53,867 nt of DNA from Clostridia bacterium (GCA_009928985.1 SABL01000005.1:1-53867), one strand, 5' to 3'; positions 35,776 to 44,868 are shown, counted from the stretch's first letter. The notes: generated by a model not told the origin, from the letters alone. Numbers and translations are program-made.

Positions 35776-36174
35776 ATGCGCGTGATCGTGACCAGTACGG
35801 GACCGACGATTGATTCCCAGATGGATCCCCGGTTTGGCCGGGCTGAATACTTTCTGATTATTGACTCTGAGACGATGAATACCACGGCGATAGACAATGC
35901 TTCCCGCCATGCTTCCGGAGGAGCTGGCATAGCAGCCGCTCAAGCAGTCATTGATGCCCGGGTGGATGTCCTGGTGACAGGCCATCTGGGACCCAATGCC
36001 CTGAACGTCCTGAAAGATACTAAAATCGCCCTCTATGAAGGCGCTCAGGCAACTGTTGCGGAAAACCTCAATCAACTCAAGGCAGGCCAGCTAAAACCTG
36101 TTTCCTCGACCGGACCATCCCATCTGGGCCAGGGCGGCGGCATGGGACAGGGGCATCGTGGAGGCCAGCTGTGA
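35776..36174 (+). CDS. NifX/NifB C-terminal-like protein (ORP-like iron-molybdenum cofactor-binding fold)
   Basis: ORF 35767..36174, likely start MRVIVTSTGPTIDSQMDPRFGRAEYFLIID; Gly-rich, His-containing C-terminal tail. Confidence 0.88.
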   Translation: MRVIVTSTGPTIDSQMDPRFGRAEYFLIIDSETMNTTAIDNASRHASGGAGIAAAQAVIDARVDVLVTGHLGPNALNVLKDTKIALYEGAQATVAENLNQLKAGQLKPVSSTGPSHLGQGGGMGQGHRGGQL

Positions 36175-37010
36175 GAATTGCTGTCTTGAGCGGCAAGGGC
36201 GGGACTGGAAAAACAACGGTCGCTGCCAGCCTTGCTCTGGTGACTGCCAATAGCCAGTACATCGACTGCGACGTGGAGGAACCGAACGGGTTTTTATATT
36301 TGAAACCCAAATTTTCCCGGTCTTCTGTCGTCAAAGTCCGTGTGCCTCAGATCGATGAGTCGATCTGCACCCACTGCGGGGCGTGTGCCCGGATCTGCCA
36401 GTTCAATGCTCTGGCCGTGACGCCCAAGCGAGTCCTGGCCTTTTCCGAATTGTGCCATCATTGTGGCGCGTGCTCTCTGGTCTGTGAGGCGGGTGCCATT
36501 ACAGAAGTCGATCGCCGGATCGGTGTGATCGAAGCCGATGCGATTGGATTCGCAGTCCAGGGGCGACTGGATGTTGGTGAGCCGGTGGGGATACCGATCC
36601 TGGATGACCTCAAAATCTGGATCGAACCAGGCCGGACTGCCATCCTGGATTGCCCACCAGGCGCTTCCTGTTCCGTCGTCCATTCACTCGAGGATTGTGA
36701 CTTTGCGATTCTGGTGACTGAGCCGACACCCTTCGGCCTTCATGATTTGAAAATTGCGGCCGAACTGGTCAAAACCATGGGGATTCCGGCTGGGATCGTC
36801 CTTAACAAAGCTGGAAAAAACAACTCAATCATCGAAGCCTTTTGTGCCGAAAACAATCTGCCGATTCTGATCAAAATTCCCTATAGCCGCAAAATTGCCG
36901 CCGACTATTCCAATGGGATTTTACCTGTCCAGGCGAGTTCAGAATGGGCCTATCTGTTTGGTGAACTGGCAGCCAAGCTGTCCGGACTGGCCCAGGGAGT
37001 AAAACCATGA
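36171..37010 (+). CDS. MinD-superfamily P-loop ATPase with inserted 4Fe-4S domains
   Basis: 279 aa; MRIAVLSGKGGTGKTTVAASLAL, CTHCGACARICQFNAL and CHHCGACSLVCEAGAI. Confidence 0.93.
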   Translation: MRIAVLSGKGGTGKTTVAASLALVTANSQYIDCDVEEPNGFLYLKPKFSRSSVVKVRVPQIDESICTHCGACARICQFNALAVTPKRVLAFSELCHHCGACSLVCEAGAITEVDRRIGVIEADAIGFAVQGRLDVGEPVGIPILDDLKIWIEPGRTAILDCPPGASCSVVHSLEDCDFAILVTEPTPFGLHDLKIAAELVKTMGIPAGIVLNKAGKNNSIIEAFCAENNLPILIKIPYSRKIAADYSNGILPVQASSEWAYLFGELAAKLSGLAQGVKP

Positions 37011-37873
37011 AGCAGATTGTCTTTATCAGTGGCAAGGGCGGTACCGGCAAAAGCACCCTGGTCGCTTCGCTGGGGCATCTGGTCCATAACAAAATGCTGG
37101 CCGACTGTGATGTCGATGCCCCGAATCTACACTTGCTTTTGGATGGTACAGAATTGTACCAAGCTGATTATTCCGGTGGCAAGAAAGCTTCGATTGACCT
37201 GGATGTTTGCATGAGCTGTGGCAGGTGCCGGGAAGTTTGCCGCTTCAATGCCATCAGTCCTGCCTATCTCGTGTCCAGCATGGCCTGTGAGGGTTGTGCC
37301 GCCTGCACCGTGGTTTGCCCGGTCGATGCCATTGCACTAAGCGATGCCAAAACCGGCCAAACATTTGTCCATGAGACCGCTTTAGGTCGTTTTGCCCATG
37401 CCCGTCTTGCCATCGGGGCGGATGGCTCTGGCAAGCTGGTGACCCAAGTCCGGCGCAACCTGTCCGATTTCCAGCAGAATGAGGATTATGTTTTGATTGA
37501 TGGCTCACCCGGTATCGGTTGCTCAGTCATCTCATCCATCACAGGTACCGATGCTGTGGTGGCTGTCGCCGAGCCCACCCCTTCAGGAAGGCATGATCTG
37601 GATCGTGTCCTGTCTACGGCAGACCATTTCAAAGTTCCGGCTTATGTCTGCATCAACAAATTCGATCTCAACCCGGCTGTCAGTGAGCAGATCGAGTCAG
37701 ACTGCCAGGCCAGGAACATTGCCGTCATCGGAAAAATACCGTTTGAACCCTTGGTCGTGGATGCTTTGCAAAATGGTCTGACTCCTGTCCAGGCCAAAAT
37801 CCGGACTGTCATCGAACCCATGGAAAATTTATGGCAAAACCTGACAGTGTTGCTGGCCAGCCAGAGTCGATAA
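37007..37873 (+). CDS. MinD-superfamily P-loop ATPase with inserted 4Fe-4S domains (paralogue)
   Basis: 288 aa; IVFISGKGGTGKSTLVASLG, CMSCGRCREVCRFNAI, CEGCAACTVVCPVDAI; ATGA overlap with previous gene. Confidence 0.93.
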   Translation: MKQIVFISGKGGTGKSTLVASLGHLVHNKMLADCDVDAPNLHLLLDGTELYQADYSGGKKASIDLDVCMSCGRCREVCRFNAISPAYLVSSMACEGCAACTVVCPVDAIALSDAKTGQTFVHETALGRFAHARLAIGADGSGKLVTQVRRNLSDFQQNEDYVLIDGSPGIGCSVISSITGTDAVVAVAEPTPSGRHDLDRVLSTADHFKVPAYVCINKFDLNPAVSEQIESDCQARNIAVIGKIPFEPLVVDALQNGLTPVQAKIRTVIEPMENLWQNLTVLLASQSR

Positions 37874-37896
37874 CCAGAAAAAGGGGGGGAATAGCC

Positions 37897-38472
37897 ATGG
37901 GCAGACCGATCAAATGGCGCCGTGTCAGTCAAATGCCCGAAGTCCTGGAATTCCGGCCTGTCGGCGCGACTGGTTCCGGTATTCAGGACAATATTCTGTT
38001 AATCGAAGAGTTGGAAGCCATCCGGCTCAAGGATTTCGAAGGCCTGGAACAGGAAGCCTGCGCGGATCAAATGCAGGTCTCACGTCCGACTTTCCAGCGC
38101 ATCTTGATGAATGCACGCCAGAAAATTGCCGACAGCCTGATCCATGGCAAGGGAATCCGGATCGAAGGCGGAACCTTTACACGCAATGCCTGCCCGGTTC
38201 ATTGTCTTTCCTGCGGCAAGATCTGGGTGGAAAGCATCGAAGTCCTGCGCCAGGAGAAATCACATTATTTTTGTCCAGATTGTGGCTCAGACCGGATTGT
38301 ATGCGCTCCGGATTTTGAGCAAGGAGGTCCACACAGGCATGGACCAGGTCCAGGTCAGGGACAGGGTCCTGGCTGCAGGAGCAATTGCTGGCGCAAAGCC
38401 TTGAATGAGAGGCTCACTCAAGAAGAGAGCGAGGTGCAAGACCATGCTTCAAATCACCATTCTGACGGATGA
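37897..38472 (+). CDS. DUF134-family protein (second copy)
   Basis: Likely start MGRPIKWRRVSQMPEVLEFRP at 37897; LEELEAIRLKDFEGLEQEACADQMQVSRPTFQRIL; CPVHCLSCGKIW..CPDCGSD Cys motifs. Confidence 0.88.
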   Translation: MGRPIKWRRVSQMPEVLEFRPVGATGSGIQDNILLIEELEAIRLKDFEGLEQEACADQMQVSRPTFQRILMNARQKIADSLIHGKGIRIEGGTFTRNACPVHCLSCGKIWVESIEVLRQEKSHYFCPDCGSDRIVCAPDFEQGGPHRHGPGPGQGQGPGCRSNCWRKALNERLTQEESEVQDHASNHHSDG

Positions 38473-39280
38473 CTGTGTCCGCAAAAGGGGACTTCTGGCA
38501 GAACATGGACTTTCTCTGTGGATCGAAAGCGATCAGAACAAGATCTTGTTCGATACAGGTCAAACGGATGTCTTTCTGAAAAACGCTCAGTCACTGGGCT
38601 TTGATCTGGACCAGGCTCAGGCGATCGTGATCAGCCATGGCCATTATGATCATGGTGGAGGTCTGGCCTGGTATCCTCTGCGGGAAAAAGGCCCCCGGAT
38701 CTATCTCCACCCCGAGGCCATGCTGCCCAAATTCGGCCTGGCCAAGCACCTCGAAGAACCGCACCGACCAGTCGGACTACCGTGGCGGATGGAGCAGATC
38801 AAGCATCTGGATCAGCTTGTGACCTTCAACACCTCAACGTTGTCGATCGCAGACAATTTGTATCTCTGTGCGGAGATCCCAGCCGTGACTGATTTTGAAC
38901 CGGTCAACACCAGCCTGCTGGTAGAAAAAAACGACCAGGTCCTGGTTGATGCCATGCACGATGAACAAGTCCTGGTCTGCACCTGTAAAAAGGGCCTGGT
39001 GGTGGTGGTCGGCTGCAGTCATCCGGGCATCGTCAACATTCTCAAATATGTCCATCTGTTCTTTTCCGAGCTGCCAATCCTTGCTGTCATCGGAGGCATG
39101 CATCTGGAAAGTGCCAGTCCGGTACGTCTGCAACAGACCATCGACTATTTCCGCCAGATGGGAATTGCAAAAATCGTACCGTTGCATTGCACCGGATCAC
39201 AAGCTGTCTGGACCATGAAACAGCAGCTAGGGGATGCTGTTGTGTCAGCCTGTGCTGGAGATACGATCCTGCTGGGCTGA
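38444..39280 (+). CDS. MBL-fold metallohydrolase
   Basis: ORF 38405..39280, likely start MLQITILTDDCVRKRGLLAEHGLSLWIE; ISHGHYDHGGGL metal-binding motif. Confidence 0.9.
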   Translation: MLQITILTDDCVRKRGLLAEHGLSLWIESDQNKILFDTGQTDVFLKNAQSLGFDLDQAQAIVISHGHYDHGGGLAWYPLREKGPRIYLHPEAMLPKFGLAKHLEEPHRPVGLPWRMEQIKHLDQLVTFNTSTLSIADNLYLCAEIPAVTDFEPVNTSLLVEKNDQVLVDAMHDEQVLVCTCKKGLVVVVGCSHPGIVNILKYVHLFFSELPILAVIGGMHLESASPVRLQQTIDYFRQMGIAKIVPLHCTGSQAVWTMKQQLGDAVVSACAGDTILLG

Positions 39281-39328
39281 CCGATGGTCCTGCCAGGTTA
39301 CATGAAACCAAAGAAAGAGAGTACCCTA

Positions 39329-40579
39329 ATGGCCTCAAATGAAAGTCATGCTCACGAGCATCACAACGAGTTCAGTCTGGAAAACAACCCCAACAACACC
39401 ATTCGCCGGGTCATCGCCGTTGTCAGTGGCAAGGGCGGTGTGGGCAAGTCGATGGTGACCAGCCTGCTGGCCGCAGCCATGAAACGGTCCGGCCGCAAAG
39501 TCGGTGTCCTCGATGCTGACATCACAGGACCCTCGATCCCGAAATTGTTCGGTGTGCAGGACCAGCGACCTGTCCCGACTGAAGCCGGTTTGCTGCCTGT
39601 TGTTTCACAGCATGGCATGCAAGTCATGTCGATCAATGTCCTGCTCGATGATGCCGAATCCCCAGTCGTCTGGCGTGGTCCGATCCTGGCCAATACCGTC
39701 AAGCAATTCTGGACGGATGTTGTCTGGGGCGATCTGGACTTCATGTTCCTCGACATGCCGCCGGGGACCGGTGATGTCCCGCTCACCGTTTTCCAGTCGA
39801 TCCCGCTGGACGGAATTGTCATTGTCACATCGCCGCAGGATCTGGTGTCCATGATCGTCAAAAAGGCCGTCAACATGGCCAAAAAGATGAACATCCCGAT
39901 CATCGGGATTGTCGAAAACATGAGCCATGTCATTTGCCCCGGTTGTGGCGAAACAATCAAAATCTTTGGCCAAAGCGTGACTGAAGAACTGGCCTTGGAA
40001 TGGGGAATCCCTTTCCTGGGCAGCCTGCCGATCGATCCGCGCCTGACTGAGCTGAGCGATCTAGGCCAGATCGAAACCGCATCGATTGACTATCTGGATA
40101 AGGCCATCACGGCCATGCAAAAAATCCCGGCCAAAGGTGAACCGGCATCCATACCAGAACCCCCCAATCTTGAAACTGAACCTGCCAGCATGCAGGGACG
40201 CACACAGGAGGTACCCATGAAAAAAATCGCTATCGCTGCCGAAGGCCATTATGTCTGTGAACATTTCGGCCATTGCGAAGGATTCAACATCTTCACCACC
40301 CAGGAAGGCAAAATCATTGCCCAGGACTTTCTGGCCAATCCCGGCCACAAACCCGGCCTGCTGCCGAATTTGCTCAATGAGCAGGGCGTCCATGTCGTAA
40401 TCGCAGGCGGCATGGGTGCGGGTGCAATCGATATTTTCAACGAAAAGGGGATCGATGTCATCACGGGCGCCCGTGGCATGGTCGACCAGACGTTGGCTAC
40501 CTATCTCGACGGTCAATTACTCTCGACTGGTTCAGTCTGCCACGATCATCAGCACGCGGGAGACTGTGGCAGCCACTGA
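39329..40579 (+). CDS. Mrp/NBP35-family ATPase fused to a C-terminal ORP/NifX-like domain
   Basis: ORF 39284..40579, likely start MASNESHAHEHH; VVSGKGGVGKSMVTSLLAAA, CPGCGE; Pro/Glu-rich linker then MKKIAIAAEGHYVCEHFGHCEGFNIF...VVIAGGMGAGAIDIFNEKGIDVITGARG. Confidence 0.92.
   Translation: MASNESHAHEHHNEFSLENNPNNTIRRVIAVVSGKGGVGKSMVTSLLAAAMKRSGRKVGVLDADITGPSIPKLFGVQDQRPVPTEAGLLPVVSQHGMQVMSINVLLDDAESPVVWRGPILANTVKQFWTDVVWGDLDFMFLDMPPGTGDVPLTVFQSIPLDGIVIVTSPQDLVSMIVKKAVNMAKKMNIPIIGIVENMSHVICPGCGETIKIFGQSVTEELALEWGIPFLGSLPIDPRLTELSDLGQIETASIDYLDKAITAMQKIPAKGEPASIPEPPNLETEPASMQGRTQEVPMKKIAIAAEGHYVCEHFGHCEGFNIFTTQEGKIIAQDFLANPGHKPGLLPNLLNEQGVHVVIAGGMGAGAIDIFNEKGIDVITGARGMVDQTLATYLDGQLLSTGSVCHDHQHAGDCGSH
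40206..40219 (+). promoter_or_regulatory. Internal Shine-Dalgarno and in-frame ATG at the Mrp/ORP domain junction
   Basis: AGGAGG (40206-40211), 5-nt spacer, ATG (40217-40219), in frame with the 39284 ORF; would yield a 120-aa standalone ORP-like protein (40217..40579). Confidence 0.7.
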
Positions 40580-40699
40580 GCAACAGTTCGCCATTGGCCT
40601 GAAAAAACGTTCTGATTTTTCGCAAGTTCTTCTGACAATTTCAACACATCTTCTGTTTAAGCTTAGGATTATCCAAAGCGAAACAGAGGATGTGTTTTC

Positions 40700-42115
40700 A
40701 TGAAGCGATCAATCAAAATACCCCTGGCTATAAGCCTGACCCTGGCTCTGTTGCTGGCAGGGACAGCTTGCAGCTCAGACGTCGCAAGCGAGGCTCCCAA
40801 AATCAGCGTCCAGGCTGTCAAAACGGGAGATCTCCTGATCGGTCAGTACGCTGACGGTCGTGTCGTTATCCCGGCTGCCGAAATCCAGTCACCGATTGCC
40901 GGGCGGATTGCCGAAGTGCTGGTACAGCCAGGCCAATCCGTAGCCGCTGGTGAAATCCTGGCTCGCCTTGACCCGGCTGAGCTGAAATCCGAACTTGCAG
41001 CTGCTGAACTGATTGTCAAAAAGGCTGAGGAAAGCCTGGCCGAAGCCAGACTCCAGCGGACCTACACCATCACTTCCGAAGAGGTCAAGCTGGTTTCGCT
41101 GGAACGCGAGATTTACGATTCGCGCTACAAAGCGATTGAGGACTACAACCAGCAGATCCTCAAGATCGAGTATCTGAAAAATTCTGACCTGGCTGTCACT
41201 AATGCAAAAATCGCCCTGGAGCAGGCGGAGGAAGTCTACGACGACAATCCGACCTCGGTCAATGAACTGGCGATCGACAAAGCCAGAACGGCGCTCGACG
41301 AAGCGATCCAGACACGCGATTACAACATCGCGCTCGAAGAACAAAGGCTCATCCCGCTTCAACGCACCTATCTCGAAGCCCAGGCTGACATGGCCAATGA
41401 TCCTGCTATCTACACCGAATACAGCCAGAATTATGACATGCAAAAACTCAAAGTTGATTATCTCAGGCAATCGGACGCAGCGGTGGCAACGGCCCAATTT
41501 GCCCTGGAAGACGCCAAAGCACGACTGACCGAAGCCCAGGCGGCATTGGCCCAGGCAGAGATCGAAGCGCCTGTTGCTGGCATTGTGAAGTCAGTTGTCA
41601 TCGAACCAGGTGATCTGGTTGCAGCCGCCACGGCCAGCAGTACATCCAGCCTTCTGACCATTTCCCAGATGGATGCCGTCCAGGTGACTGCCTACATCAC
41701 CGAGACTGATATAGCAGGAGTCGAAGTCGGCCAGACCATGCGTATCACCGTCGATGCCCTGAACTTGGAAAATCAGGCTGGCCAGGTCAGCGAAATCAGC
41801 CTGACTCCGAAAATTGACAGCACCGGCATCGTGACGTATCTCGTAACCGGTACCTTCACCGATCCCGATGCCCGGATTCTCGACGGCATGACGACTTTTG
41901 TCACTTTCATCAAAAAGGAAAAACCCGCTGTCCTTCTGGTCTCCAATAAGGCTGTCTACATCAAGGACGCCCAGCAATATGTCACCGTCCAGAAAGAGGA
42001 TGGCACCCTTGAAGAGCGGTCTGTGACCTGTGGCTTGACCAATGGTACAGTCAGTGAGGTTCTCGAAGGCCTGGCTGCCGGAGAAAAAGTTGTGACAGGC
42101 GGGATTGTGCGATGA
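40700..42115 (+). CDS. Lipid-anchored HlyD/MacA-type periplasmic adaptor (membrane fusion protein)
   Basis: 471 aa; lipobox LLAGTAC; AAEIQSPIAGRIAEVLVQPGQSVAAGEILARLDP and EIEAPVAGIVKSVVIEPGDLV lipoyl-like halves; long coiled coil. Confidence 0.9.
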   Translation: MKRSIKIPLAISLTLALLLAGTACSSDVASEAPKISVQAVKTGDLLIGQYADGRVVIPAAEIQSPIAGRIAEVLVQPGQSVAAGEILARLDPAELKSELAAAELIVKKAEESLAEARLQRTYTITSEEVKLVSLEREIYDSRYKAIEDYNQQILKIEYLKNSDLAVTNAKIALEQAEEVYDDNPTSVNELAIDKARTALDEAIQTRDYNIALEEQRLIPLQRTYLEAQADMANDPAIYTEYSQNYDMQKLKVDYLRQSDAAVATAQFALEDAKARLTEAQAALAQAEIEAPVAGIVKSVVIEPGDLVAAATASSTSSLLTISQMDAVQVTAYITETDIAGVEVGQTMRITVDALNLENQAGQVSEISLTPKIDSTGIVTYLVTGTFTDPDARILDGMTTFVTFIKKEKPAVLLVSNKAVYIKDAQQYVTVQKEDGTLEERSVTCGLTNGTVSEVLEGLAAGEKVVTGGIVR

Positions 42116-43350
42116 GACCCTCGGAAACCTTGCGGTCAGTACTCCTGTCTGTTGCCAGCAACAAGTTTCGGGTCTTCCTGACCTCGCTCGGCATCATCAT
42201 TGGTACCTTCACGATCATAATGGTCGTTGGCATCGGCAAAGCTGGAGAGGCCCAGGTTGCCGACCAGTATAGTCGCCTGTCAGTCGAGAGCATCACCATC
42301 GCCCGGGCTCGCGGCAGTGCCACCAGCAACACCACGGCGATCCTTTCCAGAGACGAGGCCCTCGAAATGGCTGAGGTGCTGCCCCATGTCGAAGCTGTCG
42401 GGGTCAGTACCCGGACTTCCTCGGAAATTGCAGCCAATTCGACCTCGACAACGGCAACGGTCATGGGCATCAACGAAGCTTACGCTGGGATCACCCACAT
42501 CGAACCTATATATGGCAGTCTCTTCACGGACGAAGACTCCCTGATGCGCAGTCGCTATGCAGTCCTGGGCTACAATGTCGCCGATTACCTGTTCGAAGGA
42601 GACCTCGAGGCGGCGATCGACCAGAAAATTCTGGTCAAAGGCGCATCTTTCACCGTCGTTGGTGTGCTCGACCGCATCGGCGGCAGTGGTGGTATCACCA
42701 CTGGGGTCTCAGCTGATTCAACCTCCGCTGATGACCAGGTCTTCATCCCCTATGATGTGGCAGTCAAATACACGTCAGGTACAACTCGATCAGGTGTATC
42801 CAGTGCTGCCCAAGTCACCTTCATGGCTCTGGCCAGCGACATCGACAGTGTCCAACTCGCGATCGAAGAGATCAAAGAATATATCGATGACACGATCGGC
42901 TCTAGCGATGTCTACACCGTGACCGATGCTGGCAGCGTGCTCGAATCCGCCCAGGCTACGGCCCGGACCATGTCTTCGCTGCTCGTAGCCGTCGCTGCCG
43001 TCGTGCTTCTGGTCAGTGGCATCGGCATCATGAACGTCTTGATGGTGGCGGTCCAGGAACGGACCCGGGAAATAGGCATCCTGAAAAGCATTGGTGCTGC
43101 CCGTTCGACCATCCTGGTCGAATTCCTCCTCGAGGCTATTTTCATCAGTGCCTTTGGCGGAATGCTCGGCGCCGGCCTCAGCTATCTGGCGCCGGCAGCA
43201 CTCAAATGGGCAGGGATCAGTTTCCAGGCCTCAGCGGACGGTATCCTGCTCGGCATCGGGTTCTCAGTAGTCACCGGTGTCATCTCTGGTTTCTATCCAG
43301 CCGTCAAAGCGTCCGGTCTCAAACCGATCGATGCCTTGAATTATGAATAA
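42112..43350 (+). CDS. MacB-like ABC transporter permease (FtsX domain)
   Basis: 412 aa; N-terminal TM, large extracellular domain, C-terminal ...GIGIMNVLMVAVQERTREIGILKSIGA. Confidence 0.93.
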   Translation: MRPSETLRSVLLSVASNKFRVFLTSLGIIIGTFTIIMVVGIGKAGEAQVADQYSRLSVESITIARARGSATSNTTAILSRDEALEMAEVLPHVEAVGVSTRTSSEIAANSTSTTATVMGINEAYAGITHIEPIYGSLFTDEDSLMRSRYAVLGYNVADYLFEGDLEAAIDQKILVKGASFTVVGVLDRIGGSGGITTGVSADSTSADDQVFIPYDVAVKYTSGTTRSGVSSAAQVTFMALASDIDSVQLAIEEIKEYIDDTIGSSDVYTVTDAGSVLESAQATARTMSSLLVAVAAVVLLVSGIGIMNVLMVAVQERTREIGILKSIGAARSTILVEFLLEAIFISAFGGMLGAGLSYLAPAALKWAGISFQASADGILLGIGFSVVTGVISGFYPAVKASGLKPIDALNYE

Positions 43351-43398
43351 CAATCTCGCTTCCTGTAACTTAGCGCCCAAATAGAAAGGACTCATCCC

Positions 43399-43953
43399 AT
43401 GAAAACTGCCATGAAAAAAACCCTGCTCGTACTTCTGGCCATGTCCCTGCTTATTTCTATTGCTGCCTGTGGGAGCCCGACTGCCACCGCTACGCCCACG
43501 ACAGTTTCAGCTGGCGAGGCTGCTCCCGCAGAAACCACTGTTTCCGGTGAAACTGCCACAACCGGTTCGAATACGCCCTCGGACCTGAGCGGCGAAATCA
43601 GCGAGATCATTGGCAATGAAGTTACATTGCGCCTGTATGCGGTTGACGAAACGATCACGGAAGAGACCACACGGACACCCGGTTCTGGCCGTGGCCAGAC
43701 TGCAACGACCGAGCCGAAGGAATTTTCCGGTGAAACGGCCACCATCGTCATTCCGGTGGGCACGTTGATTGTCAAACGGGTCCGTTCGACCATGCCCTCG
43801 GAATCGACTGGGGAAACCGGTGAAAGCGGAACAGGGCCTGTGGAAGAAGAAATCGGACTCGATGATCTCACGGTCGGCACCCAGCTCAAGATTTACTACA
43901 AAGAAGGCACCGAAATCATCGAAAAAGTCCTGGCCGTCCCGCCACGGGCGTGA
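43399..43953 (+). CDS. Thr/Glu-rich lipoprotein of unknown function in an efflux operon
   Basis: 184 aa; signal peptide and lipobox SIAAC; low-complexity T/E/S/G regions. Confidence 0.8.
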   Translation: MKTAMKKTLLVLLAMSLLISIAACGSPTATATPTTVSAGEAAPAETTVSGETATTGSNTPSDLSGEISEIIGNEVTLRLYAVDETITEETTRTPGSGRGQTATTEPKEFSGETATIVIPVGTLIVKRVRSTMPSESTGETGESGTGPVEEEIGLDDLTVGTQLKIYYKEGTEIIEKVLAVPPRA

Positions 43954-43977
43954 GACCTTGGACGAATATCTGGAAGG

Positions 43978-44661
43978 ATGACACACATGACTCCAATCAT
44001 TGAAATGAAAGATATCTACAAATCCTATGGCAAAGGCGAGAGTCGGGTCGAGGTCCTGAAGGGCGTCTCGCTGACGGTCGAACCGGGTGAGTTTGTCGCC
44101 ATTTTGGGCCCGTCAGGCTCAGGGAAAACGACCCTGATGAACCTGATCGGTTTGATCGACACCATTGACAGTGGCACTTATTCCATCGATGGTGTGGACA
44201 TCCATCGCCAGTCCGACCATGCTTATGCCCGCATCCGCAACCGCAAAATCGGGTTTGTCTTTCAGAAATTCAACCTGATCGCCAAATACAATGCCCTGCG
44301 CAATGTCGAATTGCCCTTGCTTCTGCAGGGCGAAACTAGCCGCGCTGCCAAGAAGCAAGCCCTGGCCACCCTGGAGAGGGTGGGCCTTGGCGAACGCTGG
44401 CATCACCGGCCCAACCAGCTCTCCGGTGGCCAGCAGCAGCGCGTCGCCATCGCCCGAGCCCTGGTTGGCAACTGCCCTCTGATCCTGGCTGACGAACCGA
44501 CCGGAGCCCTCGACAGCAAGACTGGCCAGGAGATCCTGCGCTTTTTCCAGGAGCTCAACGCCGAAGGCAAGACCATTGTGATGATCACCCATGACCCCCA
44601 CATCGCCGCACAGGCCAAGCGGATTATCCGGGTCGAGGATGGTCTGATCCTGAGTGCGTGA
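43978..44661 (+). CDS. ABC transporter ATP-binding protein (MacB/LolD type)
   Basis: GPSGSGKTTLMNLIGLIDTIDSGTY; LSGGQQQRVAIARALVGNCPLILADEPTGALDSKTG. Confidence 0.95.
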   Translation: MTHMTPIIEMKDIYKSYGKGESRVEVLKGVSLTVEPGEFVAILGPSGSGKTTLMNLIGLIDTIDSGTYSIDGVDIHRQSDHAYARIRNRKIGFVFQKFNLIAKYNALRNVELPLLLQGETSRAAKKQALATLERVGLGERWHHRPNQLSGGQQQRVAIARALVGNCPLILADEPTGALDSKTGQEILRFFQELNAEGKTIVMITHDPHIAAQAKRIIRVEDGLILSA

Positions 44662-44739
44662 AAGGCAATTTATTTTCAATCATTCAAATTTCGGACTGTC
44701 CATGGGATAACGGGATTACCCCGCTTTGCCAGGCGATGT

Positions 44740-44767
44740 AAAGGGGCTGCCAGCTGGCAGCCCCTTT
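44740..44767. terminator. Perfect 28-bp palindrome, probable terminator
   Basis: AAAGGGGCTGCCAGCTGGCAGCCCCTTT, 14-bp arms, after the efflux operon. Confidence 0.75.
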
Positions 44768-44800
44768 CATTGGATAAAGAATGAATTTTTTCAGGATTTT

Positions 44801-44840
44801 CCCCTGCCGGATGGTGAACCACCCGGCAGGGGATTATTTT
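44801..44840 (+). terminator. Second hairpin between convergent units
   Basis: CCCCTGCCGG ... CCGGCAGGGG followed by ATTATTTTT. Confidence 0.65.
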
Positions 44841-44868
44841 TGCATGGAAGTGGGCTGAGGGAATACGC

